The position numbers and the translations under genes are program-made. This document shows, in pieces, positions 41,267 through 53,247 of a stretch of DNA of 64,000 nt. This DNA is from Procambarus clarkii (Eukaryota > Arthropoda > Malacostraca > Decapoda > Cambaridae), in the NCBI RefSeq assembly GCF_040958095.1, contig NC_091158.1, forward strand, positions 36,762,246-36,826,245, in the 5' to 3' direction. The notes below the pieces were generated by a model. The model was not told the origin of the DNA, did not search any database, and saw nothing but the letters and a program-made list of their open reading frames with translations. Each line of letters starts with the position of its first letter. Position 1 is the stretch's first letter.

Positions 41267-42232
41267 ATATTGGTTATGGTTGTTAATTATTTAATTTTAA
41301 TTATTTGTGTATTATTAGGAGTAGCTTTTGTTACTTTGTTGGAACGAAAAATTTTAGGTTACATTCAAATTCGTAAGGGACCTAATAAATTAGGAATTAT
41401 AGGTATTCTGCAGCCTTTTTCTGATGCTGTAAAGCTTTTTTGTAAGGAGAATATAAATTTGAGAATATCTAATTTTTTACCTTATTATATAGCTCCTGTA
41501 TTAAGTTTATTTATTTCTTTAATTTTATGAAGGGTATTACCATATAGTAGAGGTTTATTTAATATAAGCTTAGGGGTGTTATTTTTTATATGTTGTTTAA
41601 GTGCGGGTGTTTATCCTATAATAATAGCTGGTTGGGCTTCAAATTGTAAATATTCTTTGTTGGGAAGTTTACGTTCTGTTGCTCAAACTATTTCATATGA
41701 AGTAAGTTTGGCTTTGATTTTATTGTCTTTTATTTTTTTAATTGAGAGTTTTAATTTTAAGTATTTTATTGTATACCAGGAGGAAGTTTGATTTCTATGG
41801 TTAACTATTCCATTAAGAATAGTGTGATTTGCTTCCAGTTTAGCTGAGACTAATCGAACTCCTTTTGATTTCTCTGAGGGGGAATCTGAGTTGGTTTCAG
41901 GGTTTAATACTGAGTATAGAAGGGGCGGGTTTGCTTTAATTTTTATAGCGGAATATTCAAGTATTTTATTTATAAGGATAATTTTTAGGTTGTTTTTTTT
42001 AGGTCCTGATTCTTTGAGAATTATTTTCTATATTAAAGTGGTAATAATTAGTTTTGTTTTTATTTGGGTTCGGGGTACTTTACCTCGATTTCGTTATGAT
42101 AAACCTATGTATTTAGCTTGAAAAAGCTTTTTACCTGTTTCTTTAATTTTTTTTAATTTGGTGTATAGGTATAAAGATATTATTTTATACTTGATTTTTA
42201 TTATTGTAGTGATAGGTCGATGGATAGTTTAA
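41267..42232 (+). pseudogene. nad1: nad1, open frame (NUMT2)
   Basis: NADH dehydrogenase subunit 1, about 320 codons open in the mitochondrial code to TAA at 42230. Conserved blocks: [69 protein letters not shown] and [18 protein letters not shown]. The start is uncertain (ATA at 41267 or a nearby codon). A 13-base G run just upstream (41251-41263) is unusual for this genome and may be a sequencing or expansion artefact. Confidence 0.88.
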
Positions 42233-42285
42233 GGTAAGTAAAAATATTAATTTTGGATATTAAAGATATTCTTTTCTTTCGATAT
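42233..42285 (+). tRNA. trnP: Possible trnP remnant
   Basis: A clean five-pair anticodon arm TTAAT-TTTGGAT-ATTAA (42247-42263) would give anticodon TGG (Pro), the one tRNA not found elsewhere. No convincing acceptor stem could be paired, so this may be a decayed or unusual tRNA or chance. Confidence 0.3.
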
Positions 42286-42346
42286 AAAAGTTGGAGATAC
42301 TCCTATTAATGCTTTCAAAACATTTGTTTTTTATAAACTAAACTTT
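42286..42346 (-). tRNA. trnS2: trnS2 (UCN) copy, NUMT2
   Basis: Minus strand: acceptor AAAGTT/AACTTT, D stem GTTT/AAAC, arm AATGT-TTTGAAA-GCATT with anticodon TGA, T stem GGAG/CTCC. It lies between nad1(+) and cob(-), where the inverted block predicts it. Confidence 0.75.
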
Positions 42347-43482
42347 AAATTTAATCATTTATCTCATATTATTGTAAAAATCGGGTTAATAATATAGTAT
42401 AAAAAATAGAGTGTAGATAAATTTTGTCCTGTTAGAATATAAGGAGTTTCTATTGGGCGAGCTCCAATTCATGTTAGTAGGACTACTACTGAGACTAAAT
42501 ATCAGAAAGTAATTTGGTTGATAGGGTAGAATGTTCTTCTACGGAAAGTAGAATTGTGAGTAAATGGTAGAATTATTAAAATAGCAATTGAAGCTACTAA
42601 AGCAATAACTCCTCCAAGTTTATTTGGAATTGATCGTAGGATGGCATAGGCAAAAAGAAAATATCATTCAGGTTGAATATGAACGGGAGTTACTAGAGGG
42701 TTTGCCGGAATAAAGTTATCTGGATCTCTAAGGAGGTAGGGGTTAAGAAGGGTTAATATAATTAAGGCTCAGAAAAGTACAATAAATCCTAAGATGTCTT
42801 TAAAGTTGAAATAAGGGTGAAAGGGGACTTTATCTACAAATGAAGAAATTCCAAGTGGGTTATTTCCTCCTGTTTCGTGTAGGAATAGAATATGAATTAC
42901 TGTTAAAGCTGCAATAATAAATGGAAATAAAAAATGAAATAAGAAAAAACGAGTTAAAGTGGCGTTGTCTACGGCGAAGCCTCCTCAAATCCATTGAACT
43001 AAATCTGTACCTAGAAAGGGAATAGCAGAGAAGAGATTAGTAATAACTGTTGCTCCTCAGAAAGACATTTGCCCTCAGGGTAAAACGTAGCCTAAAAAGG
43101 CTGAGGCTATAGTTAAGAAAAAAATTAATACTCCAATTATTCAGGTATGAAAGTAAGTATAAGAACTATAGTATATTCCTCGTCCAATATGGGAGTATAA
43201 ACAAATAAAAAAAAAAGAGGCTCTATTGGCATGAATGGTGCGTAATAGTCATCCATAATTTACGTCTCGACAAATCTGGATAGTTCTTGAAAAAGCTATT
43301 TCAATATTAGGGGTATAATGTATAGATAGAAATAAGCCTGTTATAATTTAAATAACTAAACATAATCCTAATAGTGAACCAAAATTCCATATAATTGAAA
43401 TATTTCTAGGAATTGGTATATCAATTAATGATCTATTAATAATTTTAAATAAGGGGTGAGTTTTTAGTAAGGGTTTAAACAT
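42347..43482 (-). pseudogene. cob: cob, single nonsense codon (NUMT2)
   Basis: Cytochrome b, ~378 codons from ATG at 43480-43482 ([23 protein letters not shown]), ending in an incomplete T stop at trnS2. Heme-ligand regions [21 protein letters not shown] and [25 protein letters not shown] and the [21 protein letters not shown] motif are present. In LCLVI-stop-IMTGLF the usual CAA (Gln) reads TAA at plus positions 43348-43350. I saw no other lesion. Confidence 0.9.
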
Positions 43483-43997
43483 TAGTTATTTACTCGTAAG
43501 GGCCTAGAGTGGACGTTGATAATTTTTACTGCGGCAAATAGGGTAAGAAGTAAATATGTAATGATAAATAGAGTAAATATTATTGATGAGGAATTATAAA
43601 TAGTTCTTGTTATTAAAGGGGCATTTCTAAATTTATAGGGGAATATAATAGAAGAACTTCTAATTCTATATTTAGAGCTGGTTAATAAAGGGTCGACAAG
43701 GAAAGAAATAAAACAAATCATAGAAATAATAAATGTTAAGGTAAATAAGGTGTTAAATGAGATTCCAAATATTGCGTTAGAGGCTAATGAGGCTACATAG
43801 ATAAATAAAACTAATATACCCCCTAGGAAAATTAAGAATAGGATATAGGAAAATCAGAATGAATTATTAGAAAATCCAGAGGTAATACAAATAATTAGAG
43901 TTTGAATAAATAATGTTAACCCTATGGATAAGGGGTGAAATAACCGGGTGAATAGAATGGAGATGAAGTCGGTAGTTGAAATAAAAATTAAAATAAT
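43482..43997 (-). pseudogene. nad6: nad6, open frame (NUMT2)
   Basis: NADH dehydrogenase subunit 6, 172 codons including stop, probable ATT start, read on the minus strand. It includes the conserved FLIFLGGMLVLFIYVASLASN helix. Its stop overlaps the cob ATG by one base (TAATG). No internal stop was read in the mitochondrial code. Confidence 0.85.
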
Positions 43998-44015
43998 TTT
44001 AAAATTATATTTTAA

Positions 44016-44080
44016 AGTTTTAAGAATAGTAATTCAATTTTGATTTACAAAACCAAGGTTTTTTTTAAACTATTAAAACT
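44016..44080 (-). tRNA. trnT: trnT copy, NUMT2
   Basis: Minus-strand acceptor AGTTTTA/TAAAACT and arm TTGGT-TTTGTAA-ATCAA with anticodon TGT, between nad6(-) and nad4L(+) as the inversion predicts. Confidence 0.8.
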
Positions 44081-44081
44081 A

Positions 44082-44271
44082 ATGAATACTTTAAATTTAG
44101 TTTATATTTGTTCTTTAGCTATATTGTTTTGTGGGGGATGATCTATTGTCTCCAACCGAAAACATTTATTAAATACTTTGCTTAGATTAGAATTTGTAAT
44201 ATTGAGGGTGTTTTGGATTATAGTTTTATATATTATAAGAGTAGGTATTGAGATATCTATCTACATATCTA
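44082..44271 (+). pseudogene. nad4L: nad4L 5' part, interrupted by SINE (NUMT2)
   Basis: NADH dehydrogenase subunit 4L from ATG (MNTLNLVYICSLAMLFCGGWSIVSNRKHLLNTLLSLEFVML) to the MEMSIYMS region, where a family II SINE is inserted. The remainder is at 44556-44685. Confidence 0.85.
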
Positions 44272-44555
44272 CAGTCTCCGTGGTGTAGTGGTAAGACACT
44301 CGCCTGGCGTTCCGCGAGCGCTATGTCATGGGTTCGTATCCTGGCCGGGGAGGATTTACTGGGCGCAATTCCTTAACTGTAGCCTCTGTTTAACGCAACA
44401 GTAAAATGTGTACTTGGATGAAAAAACGATTCTTCGCGGCAGGGGATCGTATTCCAGGGACCATAGGATTAAGGACTTGCCCGAAACGCTACGCGTACTA
44501 GTGGCTGTACAAGAATGTAACAACTCTTGTATATAAATCTCAAAAAAAAAAAAAA
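44272..44555 (+). mobile_element. tRNA-derived SINE (family II) in nad4L
   Basis: Plus-strand copy starting agtctccgtggtgtagtgg, with B-box-like GGGTTCGTATCC, a ~170-bp body and a poly-A tail at 44542-44555. Compared with the satellite A copies it has an extra ~16 bp (ataggattaaggactt) before gcccgaaacgctacg, so it belongs to another sublineage. Confidence 0.85.
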
Positions 44556-44685
44556 TATATATATATATTTTGTATTATTTTTTTTAACTTTAGGAGTTTG
44601 TGAAGGTGCATTAGGGTTATCTTTATTAATTTCTATTGTGTGTTCTCATGGTAATGATTATTTTGGTAGATTTAATGTAGTGTAA
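44556..44685 (+). pseudogene. nad4L: nad4L 3' part (NUMT2)
   Basis: Continues with [30 protein letters not shown] and TAA at 44683-44685, overlapping the nad4 ATG. The first bases after the SINE are a TA-rich stretch (44556-44570) that may be a tail or target-duplication remnant. Confidence 0.85.
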
Positions 44686-45999
44686 TGATAAAGTTTTTAC
44701 TTATAAATATAATATTATTGGTTTTAATTAATAATTGGGGTATTGTTGAATTAGCGTTGTTTTTAATATTTTTTTAGTATTTTTAGAGTTGGGCCACGAT
44801 TTTTATATATTTAATTTAGGAATACAATTAGGGACAGATTATTTAAGTATAATCTTAGTAATATTAAGGGTTTGAATTGTTGTACTTGTTATTTATAGAT
44901 GTCAAATAGTAAAAAAGACAAATAAATTTAGTTGTCTATTTTTATTTTTAAATTTAATTTTACTATTTGCTTTAGTAATAACTTTTTGCTCTATAGATTA
45001 TTTAATATTTTATTTAAGGTTTGAAAGTTCTTTAATTCCTACTCTAATTTTAATTTTAGGTTGTGGTTACCAGCCTGAGCGAACTCAGGCTGGTATTTAT
45101 ATATTATTTTATACATTATTTGCTTCTTTACCCTTATTAGTGTCTTTAACTGGGTTGTATATAGTGGGGGATAGTTTAATAATAGGGTTAACTAAAGTAA
45201 GGGAATCTGAATTAGGAATGGTTAGTATTTTATGGTATTTTTTTACTATACTGGTATTTGTAGTAAAGCTCCCTATGTATTTATTTCATTTGTGGTTACC
45301 TAAAGCTCATGTTGAAGCTCCCGTAGCTGGTTCAATGATTTTGGCAGGTGTTTTATTAAAGTTAGGTGGGTATGGTTTAATTCGTGTATTAAGAATGTTT
45401 ACTGAGGAAAATAAAATATTTTCTTGAGTGTGAGTAGGTATTAGTGTTTTAGGAGGTGTTTTTGTTAGAATTTTATGTTTACGGCAAGTGGATATAAAAT
45501 CTTTTATTGCTTATTCTTCAGTAGCTCATACAAGATTAGTCTTAAGTGGCTTAGTGGTGTTTAGGTGATGGGGAATAAATGGTGCTGTTATTATTATGGT
45601 AGGCCATGGACTATGTTCGTCTGGTTTATTTTGTTTGTCTAATATTATTTATGAGCGATTAGGGAGTCGTAGTTTATTAATTAATAAGGGTTTATTAAAT
45701 TTAATGCCCTCTTTGGGTTTATGGTGATTTTTATTAAATATTAGGAATATAGCGGCTCCTCCTACATTAAATTTGTTAGGAGAAATTAATTTAATTATTA
45801 GAATAGTAAGTTGAAGAGAAGTAAGGATAATTGGATTAATTGGTTTATCTTTTTTTAGAGCAGCCTATACTTCGTATTTGTATTCGATTAGACAGCATGG
45901 GACGTTTTTTAGATCATTGTATGCATGTTGTTCTGGGAAGTTAAGGGAGTATTATGTTCTAAGTCTCCATTGAATTCCTTTAAATATAATAGTCTGCAG

Positions 46000-46075
46000 T
46001 CTGCTTAAATATGCTATAATAGCTGCTATAATAAAAAATGCTGCTATAATAGTCTGCTTAAATATAAAAGATTGC
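46000..46075. other. Locally templated filler before the nad4 SINE
   Basis: Short motifs recur several times within 76 bases (agtctgc; gcttaaatat; gctataata/gctgctataat). They look patched together from the flanking nad4 end and the SINE start. The sequence is absent from any expected nad4 and looks like slippage or repair filler. Confidence 0.5.
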
Positions 46076-46341
46076 AGTCTCCGTGGTGTAGTGGTAAGAC
46101 ACTCGCCTGGCGTTCCGCGAGCGCTATGTCATGGGTTCGTATCCTGGCCGGGGAGGATTTACTGGGCGCAATTCCTTAACTGTAGCCTCTGTTTAACGCA
46201 ACAGTAAAATGTGTACTTGGATGAAAAAACGATTCTTCGCGGCAGGGAATCGTATTCCAGGGACCATAGGATTAAGTACTTGCCCGAAACGCTACGCGTA
46301 CTAGTGGCTGTACAAGAATGTAACAACTCTTGTATATATCT

Positions 46342-46373
<32 letters not shown>
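46076..46373 (+). mobile_element. tRNA-derived SINE (family II) in nad4
   Basis: Near-identical to the nad4L copy, including the extra ~16 bp, so both come from one active sublineage or one is copied from the other. The poly-A tail is 30 bases (46343-46372). Confidence 0.85.
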
Positions 46374-46375
<2 letters not shown>

Positions 46376-46405
46376 AAAGAGGGGTTTAGTTTTACCTTTA
46401 ATTTA

Positions 46406-46470
46406 ATTTAAATAGTTTAAAAGAAAATATTGATTTGTGGTGTCAAAGTTATAAGAATTTATTTTAAATA
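46406..46470 (+). tRNA. trnH: trnH copy, NUMT2
   Basis: Acceptor ATTTAAA/TTTAAAT and arm TTGAT-TTGTGGT-GTCAA with anticodon GTG, between nad4 and nad5. Confidence 0.8.
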
Positions 46471-48199
46471 GTGGTTTGAAAATTCTCTATGTATTTAGTG
46501 AGGTTAGTTTTTTTAATTGTAAGTTCTTTATTGTGTTTAAGTATGTCTTTAATGAGATTACAGAATTTGACTAGGTATGGAATTGAGTGGGAATTATATT
46601 CTTTAAATTCTTCTTCTATTGTGGTAACTTTGGTATTTGATTGGTTAAGTTTTATATTGTTAAGATTTATTTTATTTATTTCTTCTATGGTTATATTTTA
46701 TAGGGGAGAATATATAACGGGAGAAAAACACTATAATCGTTTTATATATTTAGTACTTGCTTTTGTTATTTCAATAAATGCTTTAATTGTTAGGCCTAAT
46801 TTAATTTGTATTTTATTAGGGTGAGATGGGTTAGGGTTAATTTCTTATGTGTTAGTGATTTATTATCAAAATGAAAAATCAGCTAATGCAGGTATGTTAA
46901 CTGTTTAATCAAATCGGGTAGGAGATGTAGCAATTCTTTTAAGTATTGCTTTGTTTTTTAGAATAGGGGGTTGAAATTTTATGGTTTGAAGATTATATAC
47001 TAGTGAAGATATAATTTTAATAAAAGTATTAATTGTTGTGGCTGCTATAACAAAAAGAGCACAAATTCCTTTATCTGCTTGATTACCAGCTGCTATAGCA
47101 GCTCCAACACCAGTTTCTGCATTAGTACATTCGTCAACTTTGGTAACTGCTGGGGTTTATTTATTAATTCGATTTAGGCCTATTTTTGAAGGGTCTTCGG
47201 TTCAATCTTTTTTATTAATTATCTCTTGTACAACTATATTTATAGCAGGTCTTGGGGCAAATTTTGAGTATGATTTAAAGAAGATTATTGCCTTATCTAC
47301 TCTAAGTCAATTGGGGGTAATATTAAGAGTTTTATCTCTGGGGTTCCCTGATTTAGCTTTTTTTCATTTATTAACTCATGCTTTATTTAAAGCTTTATTA
47401 TTTTTGTGTGCGAGGGTTGTAATTCATAGTTTGGGAGATTATCAGGATATTCGTATAATTGGGGGTTTAATTGTTAGAATACCTTTAACTGGTGTTTGTA
47501 TAAATTTATCAAATTTATCATTATGTGGTATACCTTTTATGGCTGGATTTTATTCTAAAGATTTTATTTTGGAGATGGCTTTTATAAGTAATATTAATTT
47601 TATTAGATTTATTATATATATTTTAGCTACTGGTTTAACAGTAAGTTATACTTTTCGTTTAATTTTTTATAGGCTTACTAGAATAAGGCATATTAGAAAT
47701 ATGAGAGGGATTAGAGATAATGATTTTATTATAACTAATCCTATGGTAATATTAAGATTAAGTTCTATTTTAAGGGGGGCAAGATTATCTTGAGTAATAT
47801 TTCCTGAATATTATATAATTTGTTTAAGGAGGTTTATGAAAAGTTTGGTATTATTATTATTATTAATTGGTTCTTTTACTGGGTATATATTAAATATTAT
47901 AAGTTTAAATGAAACCTTAAGTAGTTTGGGTTTAAATTTTATTAGAAGGTTTTCAGGATCTATATGATTTATACCTTTTTTATCTAGGGTAAAATTAAAT
48001 TACTATATTTTAAAATTAGGAAAAAGGTTTGTTAAAATTGGAGATAAGGGATGATCTGAATATTTTGGGGGACAAGGAGGATTTAGTGCAATTATAAAAG
48101 GTTCTTATTATTTAGAAGTTACTCAAGGTAATATAATTAAAATTTATATAAAGAGGTTTTTTTTATGGGTGACGATTGTTATTATTATATTAGTTTTAA
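46471..48199 (+). pseudogene. nad5: nad5, one nonsense codon (NUMT2)
   Basis: NADH dehydrogenase subunit 5, one frame from GTG at 46471 to the MITE junction. Landmarks: [83 protein letters not shown] and the C-terminal FGGQGGFSA. The expected Leu codon in MLTVLSNRVGD reads TAA at 46906-46908. The last codons and stop resume after the TTAA MITE at about 49165-49172. Confidence 0.9.
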
Positions 48200-49164
48200 G
48201 GGGGCATATCGATGTAAAATTAAGTGGTTCAATTTGCTTATAAATTTTTGTTATGAAATGGTTATAGAAAGGGCTGCAGCTGGTCCAAGTTTCATCATCA
48301 CACCCTAAACAGAAAAGGAGGAAAAAAAATAAACAACGAATTATGCAACGAATTTTCAAATAGTTTCAGGGAACACATGTGTCAACTAAAATCATTTCTA
48401 TAACACTCAGATATTGAATTAAGCACATAATAAAGGATTCTAGTGATCAGTTTTATCAAAAAAGTGTTTAGTGCAATAATATAATTTTTCAAAGTTACCC
48501 TACTAAAAAAATATGCAATATATGATATTTATAAATTTTTATAAAATCAACAAATAGACTTTGGACTAAAATGTCTACTAGAGTCTGTAGAAGCACTAAC
48601 GCTACATATAAGGTGTAATTTGCATGTAAATTGATAAATAAATGAAAGCTCTGAAGTAATTTGAAGGTGTAAATTACTTTCCAGAGTAAAATAAAGATCC
48701 AAGTTCGGCCACCTGTAGCTGAGCTTGACTTCGACAGATTTCGTTCATAATTGGCACCCTTGCAGATAGGCATCCATTGAGCAAAGTGTGCAAGTTTCAT
48801 GCAAATTCCTTGATAACAAACGAGAAAAAAAAATTGGCAAAAAAAAAATAAAAAAAAATAAAATATTTTTTTTTTTTTTTTAAATATAAATATATTGAAC
48901 ATACATATTACAATTATTACAAGAGTTTGTGCTTCTACAGCACATAGTAGACATTTTAGTTGACACATGTGTTCCCTGAGATTATTTGAGAATGTTGAAC
49001 ATTCGTTGCATAATACGTTGTGTATTTTTTTTTTCTCCTTTTCTGTTTAGGGTGTGATGGTGAAACTTGGACCAGTTGCAGCCCTTTCTATAACCATTTC
49101 ATAAAAAAATTTATAAGCAAATTGAACAATTTTAATTTATAACGATATTTTTTGATATGCCCCC
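48200..49164. mobile_element. piggyBac-like MITE (TTAA target) at the nad5 end
   Basis: 965 bp bounded by GGGGGCATATC...GATATGCCCCC and flanked by TTAA on both sides (48196-48199 and 49165-49168), the hallmark of piggyBac-superfamily insertion. The terminal inverted repeats extend ~200 bp with indels (shared blocks ttcaatttgcttataaattt, tgaaatggttatagaaaggg, cacaccctaaacagaaaagg and reverse). The interior is AT-rich. The only open frame (48495-48968, minus) is a hydrophobic low-complexity translation without transposase features, so the element is non-autonomous. Confidence 0.8.
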
Positions 49165-49172
49165 TTAATTTA

Positions 49173-49236
49173 ATTTATATAATTTAAAATTAGAATGTTG
49201 TGTTGAAGCCACAGCAGTGGTATATACCTATAAATA
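49173..49236 (+). tRNA. trnF: trnF copy, NUMT2
   Basis: Acceptor ATTTATA/TATAAAT and arm TGTG-TTGAAGC-CACA with anticodon GAA, right after nad5 (ground-pattern neighbour, inverted). Confidence 0.8.
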
Positions 49237-49298
49237 ATATGATGCTTGATAAAAGGATAGTTTTGATGTGACTAATTATGTAAAATTTACTCATATTA
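49236..49298 (+). tRNA. trnI: trnI copy, NUMT2
   Basis: Acceptor AATATGA/TCATATT and arm TAGTT-TTGATGT-GACTA with anticodon GAT. Confidence 0.8.
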
Positions 49299-49301
49299 TT
49301 G

Positions 49302-49364
49302 AAAGATAAGCTAAAAAAAGCTAATGGGTTCATACCCCGTGAATGAGATCAATTTCTCTCTTTC
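49302..49364 (+). tRNA. trnM: trnM copy, NUMT2
   Basis: Arm ending gggttcataccc with anticodon CAT. AAAGATA/TCTCTTT acceptor with one mismatch. Precedes nad2 as usual. Confidence 0.8.
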
Positions 49365-50370
49365 CGGTGGTTTCTCCTTTTAGAATACTCTTTTTTTACT
49401 TTAGTTTTAGGGTTAGTATTATGTATTTCTTCGGATACTTGATTTGGGGCTTGAGTGGGGTTAGAGTTAAATTTATTATCTTTTATTCCTTTAATTTCTT
49501 CTAGAAGTAACCGTTATAGTTCGGAGAGTATTTTAAAATATTTTTTAGTACAAGTTTTGGCTTCAATTATAATTATTTTTTCAGCTTTATTTATTTTAAT
49601 GATGGTAAATTTAAAGATAGTATTTTATTTGTCATTATTATTAAAATTAGGCGCAGCTCCTTTTCATTTTTGATTTCCTCAGGTTATAGAAGGATTAAGT
49701 TGAATTCAAGCAATTATTTTAATAACTTTACAAAAAGTGGGGCCTATAATTTTATTATCTTATTTGGTTTATGATAAGTGAAGTTTAATTATAATTTTTA
49801 CTTCTGCTGTGGTATCTGCTATTGTTGGGGCTATGGGGGGATTAAATCAATTATATTTACGAAAGATTATAGCATTTTCTTCTATTAATCACATATCTTG
49901 AATATTTTTTGCTATAATTTTAAGGGAATATTGTTGATTATTATACTTTAGGGTGTATTGCTTACTTTCAATTTTGGTTATTATAAATTTTTATTTTCAG
50001 CAGGCTTATCATTTTTCTCATTTAGTTAATAGTAGATTTCCTTTAATACCTAAGGTTATATCTATAATGTATATCTATAATGAGTTTATTTTCTCTAGGA
50101 GGGTTGCCTCCTTTTTTAGGGTTTATTCCTAAGTGATTTATTATTCAGGAAATAATTTTTAGTAATTATTTATATCCTTTATTAGTACTCTTAATATGTA
50201 GGTTGGTAACTCTTTATTTTTATATTCGTATAAGGATTTCTTTTTTGACTTTAGTATTTCCTTTTAGGGGTTGAGTTACAAAGGATTATGAAGGGAATAA
50301 AATTATGAATATAGTAATAATTACAAATTTTATCGGGATATTAGTTCCTTCAATTTATATAATATATTAA
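49365..50370 (+). pseudogene. nad2: nad2, broken by a 13-bp tandem duplication (NUMT2)
   Basis: NADH dehydrogenase subunit 2 between trnM and trnW, start uncertain (GTG near 49367). Landmarks: [71 protein letters not shown]. At 50057-50082 the unit tatatctataatg is present twice in tandem, shifting the frame just before SLFSLGGLPPFLGFIPKW, which is readable in the next frame. Stop TAA overlaps trnW. Confidence 0.88.
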
Positions 50371-50435
50371 GACTTTAAGTTAATAAAACTAACATCCTTC
50401 AAAGTTGTAAAAAAAAGAAATTCTTTTAGGTCTTA
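50369..50435 (+). tRNA. trnW: trnW copy, NUMT2
   Basis: Anticodon TCA (catccttcaaagttg) and AAGACTT/AGGTCTT acceptor. Confidence 0.8.
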
Positions 50436-50436
50436 A

Positions 50437-50500
50437 AAGTTTTAGTGTTAGCACATTTTCAAATTTGCAATTTGATGTTTTTAATTATTACTATAAAACC
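50437..50500 (-). tRNA. trnC: trnC copy, NUMT2
   Basis: Minus-strand anticodon GCA in CAAAT-TGCAAAT-type arm and GGTTTTA/TAAAACT acceptor. Confidence 0.75.
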
Positions 50501-50566
50501 TAATAAAAAAGAAAAATCTTGTATCTAAATTTACAGTTTAGCGCCTAAAGCTTGGCCATTTTATTT
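50501..50566 (-). tRNA. trnY: trnY copy, NUMT2
   Basis: Minus-strand arm CTAAA-CTGTAAA-TTTAG with anticodon GTA and AATAAAA/TTTTATT acceptor. Precedes cox1 as in the ground pattern. Confidence 0.8.
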
Positions 50567-51616
<1,050 letters not shown>

Positions 51617-53247
51617 TAAATTTTATATATTTACGTTAATTTATATACTTCGATAGCAATTTGTATGATGATAAGTGGACTGTATTTCTGCAATAATCTC
51701 ACAAATCGATCCTCTACACATTAGGGGGGGGTTTATATTGAATTTATATATATGCAGCCAATCAAACTACAGTATTAACTACACATTGTTAAAAATTGAA
51801 GAGGTTCCTTATCTTATTGTACAGAAGGCCTTAGTCCACCAGATATAACTAGGATGTAGACACCAAATTATCCTATTTTGAGGCAGTTTCCAACATCCAG
51901 TAACTGATGCACAAAGTCTTGCTTCCTCGTCTTGACCTGTCAAAAGGGCGCTAGCTGTAAAGCCAGAATCCTAATATATGACAGCTATATCAGAGAAAAC
52001 ACTGTACAAGGAACCATAAAGACCTAGGCTTAATTACCTTGTTTGAGTCAATCATTTGTGATCTAACCGGAATACCCAATAGCTACTGACATTAATGGCC
52101 ACAAATGATAGATAAATGGGTTTCGGCAGAACACTTAACTTGTATTTGTTGACAGCGTGTTGATGATGGTACACCTTTGGTTTCCATAACACTTCGTCCA
52201 AGTAAAATTAACAGGAGCCGAATTGCTCCCAGCCTCTGGTCTAAGTACAATAACAATGGCTGACCACTCCCTCACAACTGACGCTACTGGCCTATATTGT
52301 CCAGATGACAGTAAGTGATAGAAGTGTCACATTTACCCCTTTTTAATTCTTATAATTTTTATGAGATGTTTTTATGATGGTAAAGTCCAAAGACTAATGT
52401 ATTTAAGAATAATTCCCACCATAATAGGTGGTGAATTTATAATAGTATGTGGTAATGATATCCCGTTTTCTATAGACGGAAATTCCACTACAAGTTTCAT
52501 TTTCTATGGGTTAACTTGTTTATACAACACAGCAGCAATATTATCTGCCTGCATGTAATATTATTAAATAGTGTCGGATTTTCCGACATAATTCCCCAGG
52601 GGGCTGCTCACGGGTCGAAGTCCTATTTAGAACAGACGAACACCGATACTCCTCCTTCGGATTATTAGATTAATTTGATGTTAGTAGTTAGTAATCACAC
52701 ATTTGTGCGTCTGTTCGTACAGGACGGATGTCCCGTACTAGAGTTGCAGGGGTTAGAAGTCTAATGCGATTTCATTTCCCTGTTAACTCTTGAATGGCTA
52801 AAATTCAAGCCTAATTACATATTATTTAACCCAGAAGACTGGATGTGATCAAGTACTACAGTCAAGTATGATTCAGGGACTGCAGTGAGATCAGTGACAT
52901 TCGATATAACTTGAAGTTTGTTCAGGTAACTGGTCACTGATATATAAACACTGAGGCCCATGGAATACATCTTGATTAAATAATATATGTAATTGATTCA
53001 GAAGATTGAATAGCTCATCATTAAAGTAAAGTATAGTTCTGAGACTGCAATGGGTTCAGTGACATTGGTCACAGTGACTTGTAGTTGTTTAGGCTACTGT
53101 TCACTGATTTGCCACTGAGGCCCCATGAACTCATCTTCAGCTTTAAATGATGATACTAACATCAACCTCTGTTGGTATAGTCAGCTGTAATCTCCTTAGT
53201 ATAATGCTACTGGAGAAATATAATCAGCTGACAAATTTAGATTTCTA

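Larger units (their letters stand above)
44685..46404 (+). pseudogene. nad4: nad4 (NUMT2), frameshift and SINE near its end
   Basis: NADH dehydrogenase subunit 4. A one-base loss in the T run near 44770 shifts the frame after LALFLMFF. From there it is open for about 400 codons ([79 protein letters not shown]) to LSLHWIPLNM near 46000. About 75 bp of locally repetitive sequence and a SINE then separate it from the last ~11 codons (LKRGLVLPLI-stop, about 46373-46404). Confidence 0.88.

Noticed and set aside
48495-48968. A 157-codon frame inside the TTAA element as a transposase
   Set aside because: Hydrophobic, low-complexity translation with no DDE motif; the element has MITE structure.
52361-52558. 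A 65-codon frame (MRCFYDGKVQRLMYL) present twice as a small gene
   Set aside because: Both copies lie in the two LTRs of one BEL/Pao fossil, which explains the duplication. No known protein family recognised.
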